Part shown: in pieces, positions 27,201 through 34,961 of the stretch
Layout of the letters: every line of letters begins with the position of its first letter
How positions within the stretch are numbered: position 1 is the first letter of the stretch
Source of the DNA: Flavobacteriales bacterium
GTDB lineage: Bacteria; Bacteroidota; Bacteroidia; Flavobacteriales; JASBRU01
Length of the DNA: 64,000 nt
Direction of reading: 5' to 3'
NCBI GenBank assembly: GCA_030149285.1
Contig: JASBRU010000003.1
Location: 126,001-190,000 of the forward strand
Translations under genes and position numbers: made by a program
The notes under the pieces: generated by a model
The model's input: the letters and a program-made list of their open reading frames with translations, nothing else
Told to the model about the DNA's origin: nothing
The model's database searches: none

Positions 27201-29343
27201 TATACCAAACTGAAGTTACACCATAGTTAGAAAAAGTAACTACAATGTCATTATCAGTAGCTCCAATATCAATTCCTGAAATATTTCCGGTAGGGAAGCT
27301 AGGGTCTCCTATATTGGTTATTGTTGGAGAAGCATTTTGTGCATCTTGAAGTTTAAAGAGTTCTCCTGATTGAGTGCCAACAAATAAAACTGATGTCCCT
27401 GATGGGTGTGGTGATGCTTTTAAGTGTGATGCATAGGCTGTCATTCCAGGAATGTTAACTGTTTCAGTAAATGGTGATGCTGTGTGAACATTCTTTACTC
27501 TATAAATTGAAGATGTAGTTTTAGATGTGTAGAGCACATGTTGCCAATTATCATACCCCGCAGGATTAATAAATAAGCCGGTAGCATTATCATTCAATAT
27601 TTGGTCTGGAAATGTAACACCTGCGTTAGATGATTTATAGAATTGGTTATATGTATATGACCCAACATGAAATGAAAGCATTGATTTATCTGCAAAACAA
27701 TATCCTCCGTCACCACCAATAACCTCAACGGTTGAGTTAACCCCAGCATTTGTGAATCTTTGGGTTCCATTATCCTGTGAGCCTGCTAACATAATATTAC
27801 TACCAACACTTTGCTCAATTGCACATGAGTAAAACTGGGTAATATTATATCCATTGTTTCTAGCTGAAAACACAATAGAAGTACCTGCTGCTGCTATATT
27901 ATTTGTGTAATATACACCTCCATCATTTGCAACTAGTACATCTGTTGTAGAGCCTGGTCTGAATATAAGATTATGTTGATCTGCATGTACTTCAGACACT
28001 GGTAGTGCAGCTAAGTTGTTGTTGTTAGACCATTTAGAAATTTGAGTCCATGTACCGGCACCATCAAGGCTTGTAAATAAATCAATAGCACCTGCATAAA
28101 CAATGTCTCTATTAGTTGGATGTACCTGTAAAGTTAAATCATACCATGCTTGACCTCTAGAGAAGTCTGTTGCAGGAATATCAAGGTCTGCATCATTAGG
28201 CTCACTTTTCATGGTCCAGCCAAAACCTTTTGAGGTAGATTGCATTACAATATCTAGCTCATTGTTTTTCTCAATCATTGCATACACATAGTTTGCATCA
28301 CTTGGAGCAACTGCAATTTCAACTCTTCCACCGCTTGGCTGAGTAAGGGCAGTAGTCCAATTAATACCATCATCAGACCTTAAAATTGTGCCACCACCAT
28401 TACCAAATTCATTAGCTCTAGTGCCAACAAACATTCTACTATTATCGCTAGTAATTTCTATATCTGCTGGGCTGTATGGGAAGGCTGATGATGGAACGTT
28501 GGGTAAGACTTGTGTAAATGAAGTGCCTCCGTTTGTTGATCGGAATAAGCCGGTTGTTCCATGAAAAATACCATTGTAATGTCTTGTATCAGATGCAACA
28601 TACAAAGCACTTGTTCCAGCTTCATCTCTCACTGCTATATCATTAATATAATGGTAATTTATAGTGTTAGATAATTGATTCCATGTAGAACCTCCATCAG
28701 TTGTTTTCCAAATTCCTGCACCTCTACTAGATCCGGTTCCCCATCCTTCACCTGTGCCTACATAAAATGTTTGACTATTGTTTGGGTCTGCAGTAATACA
28801 TGTAATGGCCATATTAGCCCAAAAGTCATTTACAGCTACCCATGTTGAAAGCGGGTCTGTAATATCATTATTATACCACAACCCACCAGTTACACCACCA
28901 GCCCATACTTTTTTATTTGTAGCATCATTTGGGTCAAACATAATGGCTCTTGTACGACCACCAACATTATTTGGGCCTCTTTCTGTCCATGTATTAGTTG
29001 GAGAACCAGGTACTGCATTTGTTGCAGTTCCTCCGTTATGTTGGCTTATTTGTTGTAATACCGGAAATAAACGCTGTCTCTCAGGCTTTCCTGTAGATGG
29101 GTCCATTGTAGCTAAGTAATCTTGTTGCCAAGCTAAATCTGGTCTATCATATTTAGGTATTGCCCTTAACTCACTTTCGGTATAGTGTGGAGTTTGGCTA
29201 AAGGGATGATTTTGTAAGAGTTGTTCATATCCTCTTCGGCTACTTTCTAATAAACTTACTTCAATACTATCGGTACTGATAGTCAATACTATAGCTCCAA
29301 TAAAAGAATAAGTAAGGATTTTTTGCAAGTAAAATTTTTTCAT
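24262..29343 (-). CDS. Giant T9SS cell-surface protein: beta-propeller, PKD, seven Ig-like repeats
   Basis: A 1693-residue exported protein. A hydrophobic N-terminus (about 1-22) is followed by a sortilin/BNR-like propeller region (about 100-800) with many Asp-box-like motifs: IWKTTDGGSTWNQL, LFRSTNGGTSFTQV, ILRSDDGINWTT, VWYTSDGGANWVS. A PKD domain spans about 815-900 (WEWTITPGTVTF...YDVKLKVTNATG). Seven tandem Ig-like repeats of about 90 residues follow (about 903-1525), then an eighth incomplete one. The C-terminal T9SS type A domain is about 1610-1693 (SLFPNPNKGLTKLLID, ASGMYFVQVLF). The protein probably binds polymers or other cells at the surface; no catalytic residues are identifiable. 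Confidence 0.9.
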   Translation of the reverse strand: MKKFYLQKILTYSFIGAIVLTISTDSIEVSLLESSRRGYEQLLQNHPFSQTPHYTESELRAIPKYDRPDLAWQQDYLATMDPSTGKPERQRLFPVLQQISQHNGGTATNAVPGSPTNTWTERGPNNVGGRTRAIMFDPNDATNKKVWAGGVTGGLWYNNDITDPLSTWVAVNDFWANMAITCITADPNNSQTFYVGTGEGWGTGSSRGAGIWKTTDGGSTWNQLSNTINYHYINDIAVRDEAGTSALYVASDTRHYNGIFHGTTGLFRSTNGGTSFTQVLPNVPSSAFPYSPADIEITSDNSRMFVGTRANEFGNGGGTILRSDDGINWTTALTQPSGGRVEIAVAPSDANYVYAMIEKNNELDIVMQSTSKGFGWTMKSEPNDADLDIPATDFSRGQAWYDLTLQVHPTNRDIVYAGAIDLFTSLDGAGTWTQISKWSNNNNLAALPVSEVHADQHNLIFRPGSTTDVLVANDGGVYYTNNIAAAGTSIVFSARNNGYNITQFYSCAIEQSVGSNIMLAGSQDNGTQRFTNAGVNSTVEVIGGDGGYCFADKSMLSFHVGSYTYNQFYKSSNAGVTFPDQILNDNATGLFINPAGYDNWQHVLYTSKTTSSIYRVKNVHTASPFTETVNIPGMTAYASHLKASPHPSGTSVLFVGTQSGELFKLQDAQNASPTITNIGDPSFPTGNISGIDIGATDNDIVVTFSNYGVTSVWYTSDGGANWVSKEGNLPDMPVRWVRFNLLNYNEVLLATEIGVWATTDFNSASPTWSASNSGLANVRVDMLDAQWNISAPPIVVAATHGRGLFSSSFTPAFVAPTPDFMASDSTICETNIITLTDLSTNGPTAWEWTITPGTVTFVNGTNFGSQNPDVRFDAAGTYDVKLKVTNATGSDSLTNVGFITVNAPLTPTVEISIPDSSICSGVNATFTASSTNEGSTPAYQWLVNGMNVGTNSNTFTSTTLADNDTVAVILTSSEECASPISVQSDSIVMSITPSVTPSVSIVADNNPVCATDSISFTATPVNGGTASYQWKINDTNVGSDTAVFKTNALADNDTVWVIMTSDIVCLTQDTAISDSVIVNINPLLPPSVSISTPDSSVCVGDNMTFTATPTLGGTTPSYQWTVNDVNVGTDSPMFTTSILNDNDTVRVIMTSSEACISDTTVMSDSIVVTIHTSLTPSVSISADDTTVCFMDNITFTASPINGGASPTYQWTVNGANVGSNSPTFSSSSLADNDTVTVIMTSSESCAMPLTDMADSIIVTINPLLPLGITISADDTTICQGTPVTFTATPTIGGASPTYQWSVNGTPTFSGNPFITSSLNNGDQVRVIMTSSEECTMAPSILSTPIVMSVSSTASPAVSISVSPNDTVCSADAVTFTATPINGGASPSYQWKLNGTNVGTNSPMYSPMSLASNDVVLVQITSSEACASTPTANSNAITMEVTPSTPAAVSITASSDSVCEGTSITFTATPTSGGLTPDYQWKLNGSNAGSNSPNFTTTVQKNSVITVEMVSSEVCADPAIAVSNQIQPYIYPLPLKPVITKTGLQLNSSVAAIGYQWFFNGNILPNDTLPSIAPVVSGAYTIRITDANGCTNISDPFNFVYNIGLNEFALNSSISLFPNPNKGLTKLLIDSEYSGEVSIMITDMLGNTINSSTLNKTTEQLEYNIDISTAASGMYFVQVLFNNTPVEIQKLIKE
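24770..26640 (-). repeat. Seven tandem copies of an approximately 270-bp Ig-like module
   Basis: Each unit encodes about 90 residues with the pattern PSVSISxxDxxVCxxxxxTFTATPxxGGxxPxYQW, then NGxNVGxxSPxFxxxxLxDNDTVxVxMTSSExC. The two cysteines and the YQW tryptophan are kept in nearly all copies. Units differ enough that none is an exact duplicate. Boundaries are approximate. Confidence 0.85.
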
Positions 29344-29359
29344 AATCGGGGGAGTTTAT

Positions 29360-29803
29360 TCAGTAATAATTTTTGCTTGGCTTTTCATTTAATTGATTAA
29401 CAATTAAATAAAAGGGTTTGTCATTTATATAATATCTTAATAATGCTTTTCCGGTATGTGTAATAGGAGGGAGGATGTCACTATTTTTAATTGGCTCCCC
29501 TTCTATAGGGTCTTCAGGCCTAATTAAAATAGAGGCTTTAAATGCAAGACTATCTTTTATAAATACCTGTTCTAGGCTTAGCCTAGAGTTTTGAACCCAT
29601 ACAGAATCAAACTTGGCGTCTACACCAGAGTTAATATTTACATAAAAAGTATAAGAGTAACCTAGACCAGGACCTATACCTGGTGAGAATTGATAAAAGT
29701 CTGCTTTGATAAGTTGAACAGATTTAGAAAGAGTACTATTATTACTACTAGAGCAACTAACAAAAATCAATAAAAAAATGATTTTCAGTACGTTAAGCTT
29801 CAT
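29360..29803 (-). CDS. Small predicted lipoprotein, unknown function
   Basis: A 147-residue exported protein. The N-terminus KIIFLLIFVSCSSSNNST has a hydrophobic core and a lipobox-like FVSC (Cys17), so lipid anchoring is likely. The remainder is beta-rich, with GPGLGYSYTFYVNINSG and ALLRYYINDKPFYLIV. I do not recognise the family. It lies 16 nt upstream of the giant T9SS gene and 39 nt after the P-loop NTPase gene on the same strand, so it may be co-transcribed with either. Confidence 0.65.
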   Translation of the reverse strand: MKLNVLKIIFLLIFVSCSSSNNSTLSKSVQLIKADFYQFSPGIGPGLGYSYTFYVNINSGVDAKFDSVWVQNSRLSLEQVFIKDSLAFKASILIRPEDPIEGEPIKNSDILPPITHTGKALLRYYINDKPFYLIVNQLNEKPSKNYY

Positions 29804-29842
29804 CGGATACTTAAATAATAGTTTTCTAAAAACGTTTTTCTC

Positions 29843-30379
29843 CTATAAATGTAGTGTATTTAGTATAAAATTCACACGATTTTGTGCAGAATCCTTGGGA
29901 ATCAGTACTATTTCATAGCCAAATTCTTTATAAGTATTTACCAATGCTGTATGAATTAAAAGAGTATCAGTGTAATTTTCATGACGTTCATTATCTTTTG
30001 TATATATATCTTCCCAAGGTGGAGTAATAAATACCTTAGAATAATACTTATGCCTTTCTACAGCCTCTGTATAAATTGGTTTTATAGGCTTGTTGGCATA
30101 ATGTAAATAGGCCAATACATCAGGAATAGCGCGGTCATAAAATGTAATTGGGGCATTACCTGTATTAAATTGCTCTATACGTTTTTTGAGTATGAGCTTG
30201 CTAAAAGCTTCAAGATTTTTCCATGGCAAAACATCTGTTTCGTTTGCCTGCTCATGGGCAATAATTTCTCTCGAAACTTCATCCATACAAGCATATTGCC
30301 TTTGTTTTAATAAATTAAGAATAGTTGTTTTCCCAGTACCCGGTGCCCCAGATAAAACTATACGCTTTACTTGCTCCAT
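29843..30379 (-). CDS. P-loop NTPase of the AAA_28 type
   Basis: A 178-residue single-domain ATPase. Walker A is SGAPGTGKTTIL (residues 10-21), followed by the conserved YACMDEVSREIIAHEQ and FYDRAIPDVLAY (Walker-B-like region). RHENYTDT and LVNTYKEFGYEIVLIP near the end are also family features. The fold is close to nucleoside or dephospho-CoA kinases, and a small-molecule kinase activity is plausible but unproven. Its ATG shares one base with the stop of the DUF58 gene, making it the last coupled member of the MoxR operon, where it is not a standard component. Confidence 0.83.
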   Translation of the reverse strand: MEQVKRIVLSGAPGTGKTTILNLLKQRQYACMDEVSREIIAHEQANETDVLPWKNLEAFSKLILKKRIEQFNTGNAPITFYDRAIPDVLAYLHYANKPIKPIYTEAVERHKYYSKVFITPPWEDIYTKDNERHENYTDTLLIHTALVNTYKEFGYEIVLIPKDSAQNRVNFILNTLHL

Positions 30380-31713
30380 TAAATCATTCCTCTTGCTTTT
30401 AACTCTAAATACTTATTGATTGTATTTATTGATAGGTCTTCTGGTTTTGTAAAAATTGTTTGTATACCAAGCTGATTTAGCTTTTGAGCTATTTGTTCTT
30501 TTTCATTGGTATACTTTTTTGCAATGGTTTTAAGGTATATTTCTCTTACATCTTTAGCGTCAGAGTCTCCATACTCTGCAATCTCAGAGTTTTCAAAGAA
30601 TACAAAAACAAGTAGGTGTAAGGCATTTATTTTTCTTAAAATAGGCAATATACGGTCAAGGGCAAATTGACTCTCTACATTGGCATATAAAAACAATAAA
30701 CTACGATTATTAATAAATCGCTTTAAACTCTTGTATAGTAGTTCATAATTAGCCTCAGACTGACTTTCTTCTTCTTTATAAAGGGTTTCCAGTATCTTTT
30801 TTAATTGTCCTTTTTTACTTTCAGCCTTAATAGTAGTTTCAATCTTATCAGAAAATGTAATTAGGCCTGCCTTATCGTTCTTTCTTAGTGCAATATTAGA
30901 AATAGTAAGACTAGTATTAATTGCGTAATCTAGTAAGCTTAAATTATTAAATGGCATCTTCATTGAGCGACTCTTATCAAGAATAGTATATACTTGTTGA
31001 GCTCTTTCGTCTTCATACTGGTTAACCATTAACGTACCGTTTCGCCCAGTTGCTTTCCAGTTTATACTTCTATAGTCATCTCCGGGAACATAAGTTTTAA
31101 TTTGTTCAAACTCATAACTATGCCCTAATCGTCGCATCTTTTTAATTCCCTGAAAAGTTGACACACGAGACATGGTCTTTAACTCAAATTCTTTCATTTG
31201 AATTAGGGAAGGGTATACAGGTACAGAGTACTCCTCGTTAAAAACGTGTTTCCTTTTTACCAAACCTATCATGCTTTGAGAGAAAACATTTACATTACCA
31301 AACTGATAGTCGCCTCTTATGTTTGGTGTTAACTCATACATTAATTCCTGAGACTCACTTTTCCCAAGTTCAATATCCATTTGAAAGTCTCTAAACTGAA
31401 ACTGATAGGGAACTTCATCAATAACATTTATCTCTAAGCGAAAAGAAGAGTAATTGTCTATTATAATATAGATTTTATTGGGGTCACCTAATGACATTAG
31501 CTTAGGCACATATCTGTTTAGCTTAACTTCTACAAGATTGCTAAAAATTAGTATCCAATCAGTAATAAAAAGTATTATTGATAAAAGAAGTACTGCTTGA
31601 ATTAAAGGGAATATTATAGGCACATAAAAGCTCAAGGCAAATAAGCCAATAACTACACCAAACAGCCAAAAAAATCGATCTGATAAATATGTATTTCTAA
31701 TTAACTTTATCAA
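30379..31713 (-). CDS. DUF58/vWA-like protein of the MoxR cluster
   Basis: A 444-residue protein. Two N-terminal transmembrane helices (about 15-55) are followed by a soluble region. The DUF58 motif is MRRLGHSYEFEQIKTYVPGDDYRSINWKATGR; only parts of it are needed for recognition (YVPGDDYRSINWKATGR). A vWA-like segment with a MIDAS-type DKSRSMK comes after it. DUF58 proteins act with MoxR ATPases, which are thought to remodel or insert metal or cofactor into vWA-type partners. It overlaps MoxR by 4 nt upstream and the AAA_28 NTPase by 1 nt downstream. Confidence 0.93.
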   Translation of the reverse strand: MIKLIRNTYLSDRFFWLFGVVIGLFALSFYVPIIFPLIQAVLLLSIILFITDWILIFSNLVEVKLNRYVPKLMSLGDPNKIYIIIDNYSSFRLEINVIDEVPYQFQFRDFQMDIELGKSESQELMYELTPNIRGDYQFGNVNVFSQSMIGLVKRKHVFNEEYSVPVYPSLIQMKEFELKTMSRVSTFQGIKKMRRLGHSYEFEQIKTYVPGDDYRSINWKATGRNGTLMVNQYEDERAQQVYTILDKSRSMKMPFNNLSLLDYAINTSLTISNIALRKNDKAGLITFSDKIETTIKAESKKGQLKKILETLYKEEESQSEANYELLYKSLKRFINNRSLLFLYANVESQFALDRILPILRKINALHLLVFVFFENSEIAEYGDSDAKDVREIYLKTIAKKYTNEKEQIAQKLNQLGIQTIFTKPEDLSINTINKYLELKARGMI

Positions 31714-32846
31714 CGTGGAATTTCTATTTTCTTAAGGATATCCATAATTGTATCTTCTACTTCATAACCTTCCATTTCTCTTTCCGGAGCCAATATTATT
31801 CTATGGTTTAGTACAGGTACTGCTACAAATTTTATATCATCAGGTGTCACAAAATTACGCCCGTTAATTGCTGCAATAGCTTTAGCTGAACGTAAAATAG
31901 CTAATGAAGCCCTTGGAGATGCACCTAAGTATAAATCACCATTATTTCTTGTATTATGTATTACTTCTGCTATATAGTCTATCAATTCATCTTTGATATG
32001 AATTTTCTCTATAATTTCTCTACACTCTTTAATTTCTTTTGCAGTAAATACAGTATTTACTTGCTCAGAAACTGTAATATTAAAATCTTCTTTAAATCTT
32101 TTTAAAATATCTTTCTCTTCCTGTAAGCTAGGGTATTCCATTTTTATTTTAAAGAGAAAACGGTCTAGTTGTGCTTCAGGTAGTTTGTAAGTACCCTCTT
32201 GCTCTAAAGGGTTTTGTGTAGCTATTACTATAAACGGGAAACCCATTTTATAAGTAGCGCCATCTACAGTTACTTGTTTTTCTTCCATTACCTCAAACAA
32301 AGCAGCTTGTGTTTTTGCAGGAGATCTGTTTATCTCATCAATTAAAACGATATTAGAAAAAACAGGCCCTTTATTAAAAGTAAACTCAGATGTTTTCATA
32401 TTAAACACAGTCGTACCAACCACATCAGAGGGCATAAGGTCTGGCGTAAATTGTATTCTAGAAAAATCTATATCTAATGTTTCAGCTAAAAGTTTAGCTG
32501 TTAGCGTTTTTGCAATACCAGGTACACCTTCTAGTAATATATGTCCACCACTAAAAATACCTGCTAGTATCAAGTCAATCATTTTTTGCTGACCAATTAC
32601 TACTTTTCCTATTTCTGTTTTGATTTTATGTACAGAGGCAGCTATTTTCTCTAATTCTGGGTTAGGAGGGCTGTATATAGTTTCATTTGGTTCTACAGAA
32701 TTATCTGAAGATGTTGGAGCATCTGTACTTGTAGGTTCAGAAGAAGGAGAAGGGGTGGAAGAGGTATTATCTACTACACTTTCTTTTTGTTCTTTTGATA
32801 CTTTTGGTTCAGAACCTTCTTCTGAAGAATTTTTATTATCGTCCAT
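31710..32846 (-). CDS. MoxR-family AAA+ ATPase
   Basis: A 378-residue AAA+ chaperone-like ATPase. Walker A is EGVPGIAKT (residues 106-114), Walker B is IVLIDEINRSPAKTQ, sensor 1 is FIVIATQNPLEQEGTYKLPEAQLDRF, and the lid carries LGASPRASLAILRSAKA. The first 60 residues are an unusual acidic, Ser/Thr/Pro-rich tail (for example TPSPSSEPTSTDAPTSSDNS) ahead of the usual start region ELEKIAASVHKIKTEIGK. It sits 7 nt after the DUF4350 gene and overlaps DUF58 by 4 nt. It should work with the DUF58 and membrane partners encoded beside it. Confidence 0.95.
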   Translation of the reverse strand: MDDNKNSSEEGSEPKVSKEQKESVVDNTSSTPSPSSEPTSTDAPTSSDNSVEPNETIYSPPNPELEKIAASVHKIKTEIGKVVIGQQKMIDLILAGIFSGGHILLEGVPGIAKTLTAKLLAETLDIDFSRIQFTPDLMPSDVVGTTVFNMKTSEFTFNKGPVFSNIVLIDEINRSPAKTQAALFEVMEEKQVTVDGATYKMGFPFIVIATQNPLEQEGTYKLPEAQLDRFLFKIKMEYPSLQEEKDILKRFKEDFNITVSEQVNTVFTAKEIKECREIIEKIHIKDELIDYIAEVIHNTRNNGDLYLGASPRASLAILRSAKAIAAINGRNFVTPDDIKFVAVPVLNHRIILAPEREMEGYEVEDTIMDILKKIEIPR

Positions 32847-32853
32847 TATATAG

Positions 32854-34263
32854 TTATTTACTGTGTTTGTAAAAGTAGCGCATCGCTTTATAAAACTTTA
32901 TCAACTCATCATCCTTTATAGCTGATTGATTTGATAAATCATTAAACTTTTTAAATATAAAGCGTATTCTTCTCTCTTCAATTTCAGAGAGCAATGCAAT
33001 TTGTTTTATTAGTTTATCATCTAAATCTTTAGTTGGTAAACGATACCTATCTCTTATATAAGATAAAAATAAGTTCATTTTTTGGTATACCAGACGCTTG
33101 TGATTTTTTTCATTTAAGTAAATGGTTCCTATGGTTTTGATAAACTCTAAGGATGTATTTTGGTTTTGTATTAAAACAGGTATAGCTCTTTGTTCTCTTT
33201 TGGTTTTAAATACAATGTATAAAACCCCTAGGGAGAGTAATAAATACCAAGCCCATCTAAACCCTCTTTGATTAAGTATGTAGTATAGTGGAGATTGTGA
33301 CTGATTGTTATTAAAATTATCAGTGCTTTCATAATGATAACGCCTATTATACTCATCATACAAAATAGCACCCGGTTTTAAATGCCCAAATATTTTTTTT
33401 GAGTACTCATAGCCGTTCTCGTCTAATAAATAGTAGTTTGTAAAAGCCTTTGGTAATGTGTGTAAGTATATAAAGCCGTTACCATACTTAAGTCTTACAC
33501 AATTTACTTTACCACTATTATAATATCCAATAGTATTGTATTGTACAAAGTTATCTGGCTCAATGTAGCTCCATTTGTAGTATTCTAATTTATCTTTATT
33601 TATATTTTCAAACTTATAAGGTGAATCAGACTCTAGGTTTGGGTGTGTAAAGTTTGTTGAAACGGAATAAGAATTGAATGTGTTGTATGAATAATCTAAT
33701 GATACATCCCAATAATATCTATACGCTACTGTGTCGTAAAACTCAATATTTGTACTATCTGTATATTCTGCATAACCAAACTCCTCATTAAACTGCTCAT
33801 ATAAGCTTATAGAATCATTTGGATAATATAAAGTATCTATATAATAATAACCTTCTTCATTAACTTTAGGGGTAATAAATAATGAATCATTAAATGCAGC
33901 AGGAAAAACATTGGTAGAGATAAAGGCAATGTTACCTTTATCTACAAAGCTTAATAGAGACTCTTTATCCTTTTCATTTAAAAACAAGTTATTACCTATG
34001 TATATATAGTTTGTAGGTACTGTTACTGTATCTAAATACTTTCTAGCCGGAAAATTTATTTCTTTAAACTCTTTATTAGGGTAGATGGTTGGTAGCAACC
34101 TTTTTATATATTTTACTTGATATGGTTGTTCTTTTTCAGCAGAATAATCTTCATACCACACATATTTTTTTGGTTTAGAGTTATAAAAATAGAATAGTAT
34201 AATAATAGTGATTATCAATACTGCTCCAATGATAATAAAAATAGAGTTGTTCTTATTTTTCAT
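32854..34263 (-). CDS. DUF4350-containing membrane protein
   Basis: A 469-residue protein. One N-terminal transmembrane helix (FIIIGAVLIITIIILFYFY, about 9-27) leads into a periplasmic domain. That domain contains YIYIGNNLFLNEKDKESLLSFVDKGNIAFIS, a glutaminase-like fold as in DUF4350. A second transmembrane helix is near 340-357 (WAWYLLLSLGVLYIVFK), with a cytoplasmic tail of about 110 residues (EFIKTIGTIYLNEKNHKRLV, IALLSEIEERRIRFIFKKFN). DUF4350 proteins are standard partners of the MoxR/DUF58/DUF4129 cluster. The start overlaps the DUF4129 gene by 11 nt. Confidence 0.85.
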   Translation of the reverse strand: MKNKNNSIFIIIGAVLIITIIILFYFYNSKPKKYVWYEDYSAEKEQPYQVKYIKRLLPTIYPNKEFKEINFPARKYLDTVTVPTNYIYIGNNLFLNEKDKESLLSFVDKGNIAFISTNVFPAAFNDSLFITPKVNEEGYYYIDTLYYPNDSISLYEQFNEEFGYAEYTDSTNIEFYDTVAYRYYWDVSLDYSYNTFNSYSVSTNFTHPNLESDSPYKFENINKDKLEYYKWSYIEPDNFVQYNTIGYYNSGKVNCVRLKYGNGFIYLHTLPKAFTNYYLLDENGYEYSKKIFGHLKPGAILYDEYNRRYHYESTDNFNNNQSQSPLYYILNQRGFRWAWYLLLSLGVLYIVFKTKREQRAIPVLIQNQNTSLEFIKTIGTIYLNEKNHKRLVYQKMNLFLSYIRDRYRLPTKDLDDKLIKQIALLSEIEERRIRFIFKKFNDLSNQSAIKDDELIKFYKAMRYFYKHSK

Positions 34264-34960
34264 TGGTTGTGTTTATCTTTTTTAAAAAACTCTTAAATTG
34301 TATACTTAATTTTTCAAATTGAGTATTGTCAATTTCATTTTCTCCATACCATACATTCTCAAAGTTTAAAGTAATATTCTTAAAAGGTAAATAGTATTTA
34401 TGCTGGTATAGCTCAAACAGATAATCAATATTTGTTTTTTCTTTTGCCCAGTTAATCAAACCTTGACTTGCCAATGAACGCATAATAAGTAGGTAATACA
34501 TTCTTATTGCATCTCTATAATTATTATTGTCATAGGCTATTTTTAAATAATTTTCTAGCTCATCTTCAGGAGTTTCGGCATCTAATACATTTACATCATA
34601 TTGTATGTTTTTAACTTTCTTATTACCCATACCAATATTTTGCCTTATTAATAAATAGATAATTAATCCTAGTACACTAATAATAAGAGTAAAGAGAATA
34701 ATGTAACCTAATGTACTACTGAAAAAGGGGATTTCTTTTGAGCTGCTTATTGGGCGAGGTTTAGAGTTATCCTCCGTTACTTTTTCCTCTTCTTTTTTTA
34801 CAGATTCCTCTCCAAAGCTTTTTCCATTTGTTATTTCTTCCCACTTTTTATCATCTATAGTAGCTTCATTTATTTTCTCATTTTCATAACCTAAATCTTG
34901 CTGAGCTATTATATTATAACTAAGTAGAGTAAAAACAAATATGTAGTATAATTTATGCAA
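34253..34960 (-). CDS. DUF4129-containing membrane protein
   Basis: A 235-residue protein. A signal sequence (YYIFVFTLLSYNIIAQ) is followed by a charged linker (about 20-78), one transmembrane helix (LGYIILFTLIISVLGLIIYL) and a C-terminal DUF4129 region. The latter holds YRDAIRMYYLLIMRSLASQG, WAKEKTNIDYLFEL and FENVWYGENEIDNTQFEKL; the W-Y-G pattern is typical. It belongs to the MoxR cluster, 1 nt after the SpoIIM-like gene, and its end overlaps the DUF4350 gene by 11 nt. Confidence 0.88.
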   Translation of the reverse strand: MHKLYYIFVFTLLSYNIIAQQDLGYENEKINEATIDDKKWEEITNGKSFGEESVKKEEEKVTEDNSKPRPISSSKEIPFFSSTLGYIILFTLIISVLGLIIYLLIRQNIGMGNKKVKNIQYDVNVLDAETPEDELENYLKIAYDNNNYRDAIRMYYLLIMRSLASQGLINWAKEKTNIDYLFELYQHKYYLPFKNITLNFENVWYGENEIDNTQFEKLSIQFKSFLKKINTTNEK

Positions 34961-34961
34961 C

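Noticed and set aside
24374-29119. Several 74-113-codon open frames on the + strand opposite the giant T9SS gene
   Set aside because: They repeat with the Ig-like units of the sense strand and are shadows of the low-stop composition of that gene.
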